Assembly (NCBI GenBank): GCA_023142975.1
Contig: JAGLIN010000012.1
Location: forward strand, 1-22,628
Source of the DNA: Candidatus Parcubacteria bacterium
GTDB taxonomy: Bacteria; Patescibacteriota; Minisyncoccia; JAHIHE01; JAGLIN01
DNA length: 22,628 bases
Direction: 5' to 3'
Shown: one piece after another, positions 1 to 6,980 of the stretch
How the letters are laid out: each line of letters begins with the position of its first letter
How positions within the stretch are numbered: the first letter of the stretch is position 1
Translations under genes and position numbers: made by a program
The notes under the pieces: generated by a model
What the model was told of the DNA's origin: nothing
Databases searched by the model: none
The model's input: only the letters and a program-made list of their open reading frames with translations

Positions 1-2
1 TT

Positions 3-515
3 TTGAAGCCAAATTATGTTGAGATTGGCGTTGCGGTAAAAAAGGGAATTTTTGAAGGCAATGAAAGTATCATCATCGTTGAACAATTCGGCGCTCCGTT
101 GGAAAAAATAGTTGAAGAAAATATTGAAAGCAAAATTGACATCAAGGGAGATACTGATGTTAATTCGCAGGAAGGCGAATTGGAAAAAATAGAAGAAGTA
201 AAAGAAATAAAAGAAATAAAAAAAGAGCTTGTTGAAATTAAATCTCCAGTAATTTATTTTAGAGACGAGGATTATGAGAAAAATAAAAATAAAGAAGAAG
301 AAGTAATAATTAAGGAAGTGATCACAGAAAAAATAAACAGAGAATTTGTGCTTCCGATTATGTTTCCATTGGAGAACATAAAACCGCTTGACGAAACTCT
401 TACGGAAGATATTTTTTGGAATAATCATGAAGGAGAAAATAAAAAAACTTTCGGAAAAATTATTTCTTTCTTTAATTATAACTTCTGGCTTGTTAAATTG
501 TGTGTGTTAGTTTAA
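3..515 (+). CDS. C-terminal part of a CAP (SCP/PR-1) domain protein, 5' end outside the window
   Basis: The reading frame is open to the window edge, so the first codon (TTG) is probably an internal Leu, not a start. The first ~33 residues read LKPNYVEIGVAVKKG, then an FEG turn and EQFGAP. This matches the last strands of bacterial CAP domains (family pattern: N-I-L-x-P-x-Y-x-E-I-G-V-G, then a strand ending in Q-x-F-G). A charged Glu/Lys-rich linker of ~110 residues follows, then a short hydrophobic C-terminus (residues ~150-170) that could be a membrane segment. CAP proteins are usually exported; their biochemical role in bacteria is mostly unknown. The catalytic-like His/Glu residues of the CAP cavity would lie upstream and cannot be checked. 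A terminator follows 20 bases after the stop, so the gene ends its transcription unit. The family call is fairly sure; function is not. Confidence 0.72.
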   Translation: MKPNYVEIGVAVKKGIFEGNESIIIVEQFGAPLEKIVEENIESKIDIKGDTDVNSQEGELEKIEEVKEIKEIKKELVEIKSPVIYFRDEDYEKNKNKEEEVIIKEVITEKINREFVLPIMFPLENIKPLDETLTEDIFWNNHEGENKKTFGKIISFFNYNFWLVKLCVLV

Positions 516-531
516 GATAATAAAAAATAAT

Positions 532-567
532 AAAAAAACAACTTCAGATTATGAGGTTGTTTTTTTT
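532..567 (+). terminator. Rho-independent terminator after the CAP-domain gene
   Basis: The arms 537-545 and 553-561 (AACAAC core with GTTGTT, one G-T pair) enclose a 7-nt loop. An A-run stands before the stem and a run of T (560-567) after it. The hairpin lies about 20 bases past the TAA at 513-515. Confidence 0.8.
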
Positions 568-587
568 ATTAGTAACGGGCTGCTGGC

Positions 588-616
588 TTGACAGGTTTTA
601 ATATCCGTGCTACTGT
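588..616 (+). promoter_or_regulatory. Possible promoter for the DUF11/sortase pair
   Basis: A perfect TTGACA (588-593) is followed after 17 bases by TACTGT (611-616), a weak -10 that keeps only T, A and the final T of TATAAT. It lies between the upstream terminator and the ATG at 714 and would give a leader of ~90 nt. A second candidate start signal, TAAATT at 702-707, lies 6 nt before the ATG. Confidence 0.35.
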
Positions 617-713
617 TTTTGGTTAATGTGGTAGTATTTAATTCAGAAAAAATCTGATAAAAACAACAAATCATTTTTAAATATTCACTAATTAAACAAG
701 TTAAATTAAAACT

Positions 714-2765
714 ATGAGACAGAAATTATTGAAGAGAGAGATTTTAATTAAAAAAGTATTATATTGCTTTTTAGCTATTTTAACCTCTTTTCCATTGAAT
801 TTGGTAATAATCCCTGTGACTAATGCGACTAATCCATCACTTGATGACGCCAAGGCAGTTTGTAATAATTACGTAAATCAAGGGAAAACAGTTGTGATGT
901 TTTCAGACAGACTTATTCAAAACAGACAGCCAAGCCAATTGCAAGCTGGTCCTGTTGTGGCGAATATTCCAGCAGGCGCTTACGAAGTGACACTTATTTC
1001 TCACGATGGATATGACACAAGAGATACAATCACTCAACCAGAAGAGCAGTGGTATGCGACTTTGCTTGATAGTAATGATGATGAAATTGTGTCAACTGGC
1101 GTAATTAGCGATTTGGAAGATTTTGTTAAATATACAATGAGGGAAGAAGTAGTTAATACCGATCTTGCTGTTTTAAATGACGCAACTTCTGTTATTGCTA
1201 ATCATGCCAATTTAGATCCAAATGTAAGCGCAAACAGCGTTTATCCTGTCTGCGCAATATTTAATCCAATTATTCCAGACAATCCAGCAATCGCAATTAC
1301 GAAAACCGCAAATCCAACTTCTTTACCTGTGGGCGGAGGAAATGTAGTTTATACTTATGTTATAACTAATCCTGGAAATGTTCCGCTTTCAAATATCGTT
1401 TTAACGGATGATAAATGTAGTTCCGTAACTTATGTCAGCGGAGATGATAATAGTAATGATATTCTTGAAATAACTGAAATATGGACATATACTTGCGGGA
1501 TGAATATAACTGTAGATACGACAAATATTGCGACAGTTGAAGGAGAATATAATAGTCAAACTGTGCAGGCTGATGATGATGCAACAGTTATAGTAGAGAC
1601 TCCTTCACAAGACAATCCAGCAATCGCAATTACGAAAACCGCAAATCCAATTTCTTTACCTGTGGGCGGAGGAAATGTAGTTTATACTTATGTTGTGACT
1701 AATCCCGGAGATGTTGCTCTTACAGATGTTAAATTAAATGATGATAAATTAGGTGCGATAACTTTTTATACAGGAGATGATAACAGTGATGATATTCTTG
1801 ATACAACTGAAATTTGGACTTATACGCAGAGCGCGAACATAACTGCGAATACAACTAATGTGGCGACAGTTGAAGGTTATCATAATACCCAGAAAGTAGA
1901 AGCGACCGCTAATGCGTCTGTTTCGGTAAGCAGCGGAGGCGGGGGAGTTTCTTATCATCCCGCAATCAGAATAATCAAAACTCCAGAGCCGAGAACTTTG
2001 CCAGTTGGCGGAGGAGAGGTAATTTACACTTACGAAGTGATGAATCCCGGACATTACGCTCTTTCTAATGTGACTTTGGTTGATGACAAATGTGATGGAA
2101 TAGAATATAAAGATGGCGATAAAAATACAAATGATAAATTAGACAGAGGCGAAATTTGGGAATATACTTGCCAAGCTAATTTAACTGAAACGATAACGAA
2201 TACAGTTGTGGTGACGGGAGAAAGCGTTAGAGGAAATGTGACTGATACCACAAAAGCAACTGTTACTGTGCCGACCGTGGATCTAGCTATTAAATTAGAA
2301 AAAACAGCTAATCCTGAGTCGTTGTCTGAAAAAGGCGGTTTAGTAACTTATTCTTATGAAGTATTTAACGAAGGAATTAAAGTGATTTCGGATGTGACTT
2401 TGGTTGATGATAAATGCGCGCCAGTGATTTTCGTAGATGGCGATATTAATGGCGATAATAAACTTGATCTGACTGAAGTGTGGAAATATACTTGTGAAGC
2501 AAATATTACAAAAACGACAACGAATATCGGAACAGCGCGAGGGCAAGTTGATGGAAAATACGCCACAGACACAGATGACGCAATTGTCCGTGTTGAAAAG
2601 GTAAAAGGAACAGCGATTATTCCAAAAGAGATGCCGAAGACTGGACGCGGAGAAGATATAGTTGTAAATAATAATAGACAGCAAATCTTTTTAGTAATTG
2701 CTATTTTAGCAGCTGTGGCGATTTTCAGAAAAGCGTATCGGGAACGCGCTCTAAAAGAGCAATAG
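714..2765 (+). CDS. Secreted DUF11-repeat surface protein with MPKTG sorting signal
   Basis: This 683-residue protein is predicted to be exported and attached at the cell surface. Residues ~1-38 are a basic plus hydrophobic signal peptide ending near TNATNPS. Residues ~45-180 are a unique N-terminal domain of unknown family. Four DUF11-type beta-sandwich repeats begin at residues ~190, 301, 415 and 522; each opens with a K-T-x-x-P motif and holds Y-x-Y-x-V, a D-D-K-x turn and a W-x-Y-T strand. The C-terminus is a sorting signal: MPKTG at 640-644, a hydrophobic stretch at ~656-671 and a basic tail (RKAYRERALK). In known systems a sortase cleaves such a motif between T and G; the sortase gene lies 135 bases downstream, so it is the likely partner. 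No Shine-Dalgarno is visible before the ATG. DUF11 repeats are typically structural or adhesive. Confidence 0.85.
   Translation: MRQKLLKREILIKKVLYCFLAILTSFPLNLVIIPVTNATNPSLDDAKAVCNNYVNQGKTVVMFSDRLIQNRQPSQLQAGPVVANIPAGAYEVTLISHDGYDTRDTITQPEEQWYATLLDSNDDEIVSTGVISDLEDFVKYTMREEVVNTDLAVLNDATSVIANHANLDPNVSANSVYPVCAIFNPIIPDNPAIAITKTANPTSLPVGGGNVVYTYVITNPGNVPLSNIVLTDDKCSSVTYVSGDDNSNDILEITEIWTYTCGMNITVDTTNIATVEGEYNSQTVQADDDATVIVETPSQDNPAIAITKTANPISLPVGGGNVVYTYVVTNPGDVALTDVKLNDDKLGAITFYTGDDNSDDILDTTEIWTYTQSANITANTTNVATVEGYHNTQKVEATANASVSVSSGGGGVSYHPAIRIIKTPEPRTLPVGGGEVIYTYEVMNPGHYALSNVTLVDDKCDGIEYKDGDKNTNDKLDRGEIWEYTCQANLTETITNTVVVTGESVRGNVTDTTKATVTVPTVDLAIKLEKTANPESLSEKGGLVTYSYEVFNEGIKVISDVTLVDDKCAPVIFVDGDINGDNKLDLTEVWKYTCEANITKTTTNIGTARGQVDGKYATDTDDAIVRVEKVKGTAIIPKEMPKTGRGEDIVVNNNRQQIFLVIAILAAVAIFRKAYRERALKEQ
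1278..1694 (+). repeat. Near-identical 84-bp direct repeat inside the DUF11 gene
   Basis: Bases 1278-1361 and 1611-1694 differ at only one position (C or T, giving a Thr/Ile change). They encode the start of DUF11 repeats 1 and 2. The remainder of each repeat has diverged strongly, so the identity is confined to this block. This points to recent duplication or gene conversion. Confidence 0.9.
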
Positions 2766-2791
2766 AGATAATTTATCTAGAACTAATATTT

Positions 2792-2875
2792 GGAGCGACA
2801 CATGTAGCGAAGCGAAGCGTGTTAGAAGTCTTAATAAATTAACAAGCTACGCCTCCGGACTTCGTTTGTCGCTCC
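2792..2875. repeat. Palindromic intergenic repeat
   Basis: Perfect 9-bp arms GGAGCGACA (2792-2800) and TGTCGCTCC (2867-2875) enclose GC-richer sequence with nested complementary CGAAG/CTTCG pieces. The element fills most of the gap between the DUF11 gene and the sortase gene. No T-run follows, so it is not a standard terminator, though the folded RNA could affect expression of the downstream sortase gene. Confidence 0.6.
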
Positions 2876-2900
2876 GATGCTAATGGGTAATAAATGATTT

Positions 2901-4301
2901 ATGTCTTTAGAATATAATGAAGAAAAAACAAGAGAATTTCTTCAGAAAAGCTCCAGACCTCTAATTGTAATTTCCAAAAATCCAAGTGGAGATGTAATTA
3001 GCAGCGCGCTGGCGCTTTTTTGGACATTAAGAAAAACGGAGAAAACTCCGCAGATTGTTTGCGCGGACAAAATCTCGCAGAAGTTTTCGTTTCTAACAGG
3101 CTACGATTTAATAGAGCAAAAAATTGTCGCTGATTTTAACCCTGATTTAATTTTTGTGATTGGCAGTCAGAATTTAAAATCGCTTGGGAAAATATATTTT
3201 GATAATCTTAGCATCTTTTCTAATTTGCCAATTGTTAATTTTGATTACCATAACTTAAACGAGAATTTTGGAACGGTAAATCCAATAGATTTAACTTGTG
3301 TCTCTGTTTCTGAAGTTGTGGCAAAGACAATAGAAACAGCTTCGTTTTTAGAAATTGATAATGAAGCAGCTAATTTATTGCTAGTCGGTATTATTGAAAA
3401 AACTAATAATTTGCAATCTACTCACGCTGATAGCGAAGTAGCTTGTTTGGCGAAATACCTTCTTCATTTAGGAGCGAGACGGAATGAGATCGTGAAGTGT
3501 TTAAGCATAAAAGAAGAGTTTTCAAAACTAAAACAAACTTTAATCACAGCTTCGTTTGTTGCGACAGCGGGAATATTTTTATTTCAGCTCACAATATTTC
3601 TGCCTCAGTTTGCAAAAGATAGCTATAGATTGGCGCAAAACGCAGAGCTTGCTAAAAGCGCAAGCAATTTAAATCTGCAAGAAGCTTTAAGAGACGATGG
3701 CGACAATAGTCAAGTGTCAATAGTAAATAATAAAAAAATAGAAAGTGAGGAATTTTCTGGGGTGTTTTCTGATAATAGTAATAATATTGAAAATAAGACG
3801 GCGACGGTTGCAACAACTGTTATCAAAAATCCGGCGACAGGAATTACAGAAAATAAAGAACTTCCTCAAAAATTGGAAATTCCGAAGCTGGGAATAAAAA
3901 CGAGAATTCAACATATTGGTTTGGACGCTAATCAAAAAATGAAAGTGCCGAGCAATAACACTGATGTGGCGTGGTTTAATCTCGGTCCAAAGCCTGGCGA
4001 AATTGGAAGCGCTGTAATCGTTGGACATTTAGATACCAGGTTCAGCCGACCAGCGGTTTTTTGGAATCTTCATAAATTAAAAGCGGGAGATGATATTTTT
4101 GTGATTGATGGCAATAATAATAAAAAGCGTTTTCAGGTCGTCTCTTCTGAAAAGTATGAAACAGGAATCGCGCCGATGGAAAAAATATTCGGAGCAAACG
4201 ATGGAGCTTATCTTAATTTAATAACTTGCGGCGGAGTGTGGGACGAAACAAAAAATAATTACACCGAACGGTTTGTAGTTTTCACAGAATATGTTTTGTA
4301 A
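2901..4301 (+). CDS. Membrane sortase with an N-terminal degenerate DHH-phosphoesterase-like domain
   Basis: This 466-residue protein has three parts. Residues ~1-205 resemble the DHH phosphoesterase fold (NrnA/RecJ type): a strand into SKNPSGDVISSALAL (25-39), where active enzymes have H-x-x-P-D-G-D, and FDYHNLNENFG (114-124), where they have D-H-H. Both metal-binding motifs are therefore altered. A hydrophobic segment at ~213-237 is a likely membrane helix, followed by a variable linker. Residues ~324-466 are a sortase domain beginning LEIPKLGI, with the expected catalytic His (H376 in VGHLDT), Cys (C443 in LITCGG) and Arg (R457 in ERFVVF). The topology predicted is a cytoplasmic DHH-like domain and an external sortase. 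Its likely substrate is the MPKTG protein just upstream. The sortase subclass is uncertain (class D/E/F-like). The sortase call is firm; the DHH-like call rests on motif position and is weaker. Confidence 0.85.
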   Translation: MSLEYNEEKTREFLQKSSRPLIVISKNPSGDVISSALALFWTLRKTEKTPQIVCADKISQKFSFLTGYDLIEQKIVADFNPDLIFVIGSQNLKSLGKIYFDNLSIFSNLPIVNFDYHNLNENFGTVNPIDLTCVSVSEVVAKTIETASFLEIDNEAANLLLVGIIEKTNNLQSTHADSEVACLAKYLLHLGARRNEIVKCLSIKEEFSKLKQTLITASFVATAGIFLFQLTIFLPQFAKDSYRLAQNAELAKSASNLNLQEALRDDGDNSQVSIVNNKKIESEEFSGVFSDNSNNIENKTATVATTVIKNPATGITENKELPQKLEIPKLGIKTRIQHIGLDANQKMKVPSNNTDVAWFNLGPKPGEIGSAVIVGHLDTRFSRPAVFWNLHKLKAGDDIFVIDGNNNKKRFQVVSSEKYETGIAPMEKIFGANDGAYLNLITCGGVWDETKNNYTERFVVFTEYVL

Positions 4302-4322
4302 AAATTTTGAACTATGAAACAT

Positions 4323-4374
4323 CATTGCTTCGTTGCCTTTTCGTTCGTTACGCTTGCTTAGGATCCTCGCAATG
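4323..4374 (-). repeat. 52-nt dispersed palindromic repeat, copy 1 (reverse orientation)
   Basis: The ends are CATTGC (4323-4328) and GCAATG (4369-4374). Its reverse complement aligns without gaps, at 41 of 52 positions by my count, with 22213-22264 inside the last gene of the window. It lies 21 bases after the sortase stop. Confidence 0.75.
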
Positions 4375-4501
4375 GCAACGAGCACCTGTGGATAACTTAA
4401 GAATTAAATCTAAAAATTACTTGCTGTTGTTAAATATTTTGAAAATAAATGACTAAGTTTACAGTAAAAAATAGTCAGCAAAGAAAAGTTATAATAAACC
4501 C

Positions 4502-4529
4502 TTGACACATTTTTTTGGAGTGAGATAAT
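4502..4529 (+). promoter_or_regulatory. Strong-looking sigma70-type promoter in a gene-poor gap
   Basis: TTGACA (4502-4507), a 16-bp spacer and GATAAT (4524-4529). Transcription would start near 4536, nearly 190 bases before the small DUF2292 gene at 4722. That leader has only a 16-codon ORF (from ATG 4528) and no clear terminator. The promoter may serve the DUF2292 gene or an unrecognised small RNA. The rest of 4302-4721 holds the 52-nt repeat and nothing else I can name. Confidence 0.45.
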
Positions 4530-4721
4530 GAATTTGGTAGAGGATAGAAATAGGGAGAGTCTGAATATTCTGAATTGACAAGAATACAGAAGTATGTATG
4601 TCATGATGTTATTCAGGGTGAACGACGGCCAGAGAAATTCTATTTTATTTTGGTTGTTTTTTTGACTGCTCTAAATTACAAAACTTCCAAATTTGTTTAT
4701 TTAGTGTAAACATTAAAATTT

Positions 4722-4970
4722 ATGGAAGGAGGGATGAAACAAAAATTGAGTCAGATCTCCAGAGACGAAGTGGATGTCATTAACGATATTCGCGAGTTGA
4801 GTTTTGGAAGAATAAATATAGTTATTCAGGATGGCGTTGTGGTTAGCAAAGAAATAACAAGAGTTATAAAAAGAAGCAGAAATCGCAATGGCGGCCAGCG
4901 GAGTATTGTTGAAAATAAAAATGTTAATGGTTCTGGCAATGGATATAACAATGAAGAAGAGGTGTATTGA
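4722..4970 (+). CDS. Small DUF2292-family protein
   Basis: This is an 82-residue (or 78-residue) cytoplasmic protein. Residues ~17-50 (VINDIRELSFGRINIVIQDG, then VVVSKE and a basic stretch) match the DUF2292/YezD pattern of a short helix followed by G-x-(V/I)-x-(I/V)-x-(I/V)-x-D-G-x-V and a basic end. The function of that family is not established. The tail (residues ~52-82) is Asn/Gly/Arg-rich and probably disordered. The start is ambiguous: GGAGGG (4728-4733) touches the second in-frame ATG at 4734, too close for normal Shine-Dalgarno spacing, while ATG 4722 has none upstream. A TAAAAT hexamer is at 4714-4719. No partner gene is adjacent. Confidence 0.65.
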   Translation: MEGGMKQKLSQISRDEVDVINDIRELSFGRINIVIQDGVVVSKEITRVIKRSRNRNGGQRSIVENKNVNGSGNGYNNEEEVY

Positions 4971-5028
4971 TTTTTATAGTAATTTGTTGTAATTTATCGT
5001 TACGAAAAATTAAATATAGCGTATTTGC

Positions 5029-5083
5029 CTGACAGCAAACTGAGGCGTTGTAAATGTTTATAAACGCTGACAGAAAACTGAGG
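5029..5083 (+). repeat. Pair of 17-bp direct repeats
   Basis: The 17-mers at 5029-5045 and 5067-5083 share CTGACAG, one differing base, then AAACTGAGG; they match at 16 of 17 positions and are 38 bases apart. There are only two copies, so this is not a CRISPR array. The role is unknown. Confidence 0.6.
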
Positions 5084-5170
5084 GCTTGCATTGATTGGTT
5101 AATTGCTTTTTGATTTAAGTGATTAAACGGTTTTGTGAGCTCTTTTTTTGTGAACTTAAATGTAGAAATC

Positions 5171-5256
5171 TTGGAGTGTAGAACGAGCCACAGTGTAGTT
5201 CTACTGAAGTATCAACAGAATGGTAGAACTTCGCTGCGGCCCGTTCTACACTCCAA
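5171..5256. repeat. 86-bp palindromic repeat, family B copy 1
   Basis: Perfect 15-bp inverted arms start TTGGAGTGTAGAACG (5171-5185) and close at 5242-5256. The same arm sequence recurs at 7954-8047. Inner complementary pieces (GTTCTACT / GGTAGAAC) suggest a long hairpin with a second stem. Confidence 0.8.
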
Positions 5257-5390
5257 TAAATATAGATAACTAAAGGTCGAGGTTGCTTGCTTAAGCCCTA
5301 ATTAATTAATTATTCTTTTGGGAATGATAAAATATAAAGGGTGAAAGGCTTAGTCAAGTAACTTAAAAAAAATCTTAATTAATTAAAAAA

Positions 5391-5406
5391 GACTTCTGCT
5401 GAAGTC
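5391..5406. other. Small GACTTC hairpin, terminator-like on the - strand
   Basis: GACTTC-TGCT-GAAGTC (5391-5406) is preceded by a run of A on the + strand, so only a - strand transcript would have the T-run of an intrinsic terminator. No - strand gene ends here. The rest of 4971-5585 contains repeats and AT-rich spacer only. Confidence 0.3.
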
Positions 5407-5436
5407 AAAAATATTTCAAAATAGATAATAGATTTA

Positions 5437-5525
5437 GTGCGAAGCAACTCGTTGCTTTACGAGGAAAGCACGGCAATAATGCTTTAAAGCAAAGCAAAAT
5501 TGCCACACATCTTCAATCCTCGCAC
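5437..5525. repeat. Composite palindromic element before the secreted-protein gene
   Basis: The outer arms GTGCGA (5437-5442) and TCGCAC (5520-5525) enclose two further hairpins: AAGCAA/TTGCTT (5442-5457) and GGCAAT/ATTGCC (5472-5477, 5499-5504). A run of T follows the outer arm (5527-5532), so the element could also end transcription entering from upstream. Confidence 0.5.
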
Positions 5526-5570
5526 CTTTTTTATATCATAATTTTGTGATTTTGACAATAGGCGGGAGTT

Positions 5571-5576
5571 AAGGAG
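5571..5576 (+). promoter_or_regulatory. Shine-Dalgarno site for the gene at 5586
   Basis: AAGGAG lies 9 bases before the ATG at 5586 and fixes that start. It stands out because most other genes in this window have no recognisable Shine-Dalgarno sequence. Confidence 0.7.
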
Positions 5577-5585
5577 AATAAAAAC

Positions 5586-6833
5586 ATGAAGCTAAAAAAT
5601 ATTAAGAAAGTGATCGCGATGTTTTCGTTAGTCGCGGTTAGTTTTGCCAGCGTAGGCGTGAGCACAGTGGTGGCTGTTGGTTCTGTTGAAACTCAGGTAA
5701 CTCCAGATCTTGGTGATTCCACTTGCGATCCTATTCGCATTAAGGCAAAATGGGAAATGTTAGATTTGGTTGCAGGGTCTGCTGCGGGTGTAGGTGAAGC
5801 GGGAGAAGATGATTCAACCGATCCAGGCGCTCAATTTTTGCCACCAGTAGCAGGATGGGGCGCAGATATGAATTATACCGTTTGCGCTATTGTTCACGGA
5901 CCAGAGAAGAATATTGACAATATCGATCGAGTTATTACTGAAATCTATTATCCAGATATACCAATGCACACTTCAGGGCATTCAACTGGTGGCGACACTT
6001 GCAACCAGTCGGCTTTAGGTACTTATAATGATGACGGTTTTGAGATAGATAATCCCAGTGGCGGTTGCGAGGCCAAAATTGAACAGAATTTACTGCATAA
6101 GTTGACCCAGACTGAAGGAAAGGCTTTGGTTTGCGATGCAATCAGGACTAACAATGAAAACCTGATTATATGGGACTCAGGAGAGGATTACGATCAAGTT
6201 TGCAATGAAACTGATGGACAACTGACAAAAGGTTATGCTGCTGTTTATTGCTCCGACAAAAGCTTAATTTGGGAAGATCCTGCTGGTAATTACAAGGTGG
6301 ATGTTTTTGCTTTTGACAAAAGCAATAATCAAAGCGAGGTTTTTACCAATTACTTTAAGTATATAGAGATGATGGGTTTTCAGATAGATTTTAACATGGT
6401 GAATTATGGAAATGTGAAAATCAGCGAGCATAAGAGAGTTTACGGTGATAAATGCTATTGGCCTGGAGACAGTCAAGTCCCAACCGTTAGAAATACTGGG
6501 AATGTGAGATTAGATATGAAGATTGCTCAGGATGATATGGGATTGGGCTATCAGACAGGAACCACTAATTGGAATGTGGAATACGACGCCAGAGTAGGTG
6601 ATTTGGAAGGAGATTGGACATATTATGGTCCGTTTGGCATGAAGGGCACAACACCAACATCCGGGCAATACACTTCGCTATTAGGCGAAACTCTTGATCT
6701 CTCAGAAATTGAGGAAATGGATTATTCTATCCATGTTGTAGAGAAATGGCCGGGAAATCTTACTTCTTACACTGGTAATATGTGGTTGAGCGCTGATAAA
6801 GCAGATTTTGATATTTGCGGTAACGTTACTTAA
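5586..6833 (+). CDS. Secreted protein of unknown family
   Basis: I do not recognise this 415-residue protein. It has a clear signal peptide (basic KLKNIKK, then a hydrophobic stretch to about residue 31, ending near AVGSVE). The mature part is acidic and rich in Gly, Asp and aromatic residues, and contains many Cys (for example in STCDP, YTVCAIV, GDTCNQ, GGCEAK, VYCSDK, DKCYWPG, FDICGN), which could form disulfides outside the cell. The second half (from about residue 225) has beta-strand-like patterns such as NYKVDVFAFDKSNN and a VRNTGNVRLDMKI segment like those in Ig-like or surface-layer accessory domains. There is no C-terminal membrane helix or sorting motif, so it is probably released or held non-covalently. 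The start is supported by AAGGAG. A membrane-anchored DUF916-like gene follows, so the two may act together at the surface. Confidence 0.7.
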   Translation: MKLKNIKKVIAMFSLVAVSFASVGVSTVVAVGSVETQVTPDLGDSTCDPIRIKAKWEMLDLVAGSAAGVGEAGEDDSTDPGAQFLPPVAGWGADMNYTVCAIVHGPEKNIDNIDRVITEIYYPDIPMHTSGHSTGGDTCNQSALGTYNDDGFEIDNPSGGCEAKIEQNLLHKLTQTEGKALVCDAIRTNNENLIIWDSGEDYDQVCNETDGQLTKGYAAVYCSDKSLIWEDPAGNYKVDVFAFDKSNNQSEVFTNYFKYIEMMGFQIDFNMVNYGNVKISEHKRVYGDKCYWPGDSQVPTVRNTGNVRLDMKIAQDDMGLGYQTGTTNWNVEYDARVGDLEGDWTYYGPFGMKGTTPTSGQYTSLLGETLDLSEIEEMDYSIHVVEKWPGNLTSYTGNMWLSADKADFDICGNVT

Positions 6834-6860
6834 AAAACGATCGGAATTTTCTGAAAAGAA

Positions 6861-6937
6861 CTCTCCAAATAAGGGCGTCTTTCGTCAGGCGCTCTGGAGA
6901 GGATTAAAACCGAAAGTTTATCGGTTTTAATCCTCTC
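6861..6937 (+). promoter_or_regulatory. Two overlapping, mutually exclusive hairpins before the DUF916-like gene
   Basis: CTCTCCA (6861-6867) can pair with TGGAGAG (6895-6901). The overlapping block 6897-6913 can instead pair perfectly over 17 bp with 6921-6937 around a 7-nt loop. Only one of the two can form at a time. No T-run follows the second stem, so it is not an ordinary terminator; 43 bases separate it from the next ATG. It could be a 3'-end stabilising hairpin, a dispersed palindrome or an RNA switch. Confidence 0.5.
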
Positions 6938-6980
6938 TGTAAATGTGGTTGCAAATTGATTAATTAAATAAAATTTCAAT

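Noticed and set aside
1749..2684. Several - strand open frames within the DUF11 gene
   Set aside because: They lie fully antisense to a well-supported coding frame, have low-complexity Ser/Ile/Thr-rich products and no start signals. They are shadows.
5029..5083. CRISPR-like pair of short direct repeats
   Set aside because: Only two 17-base copies, a spacer of 21 bases and no cas genes. Not a CRISPR array.
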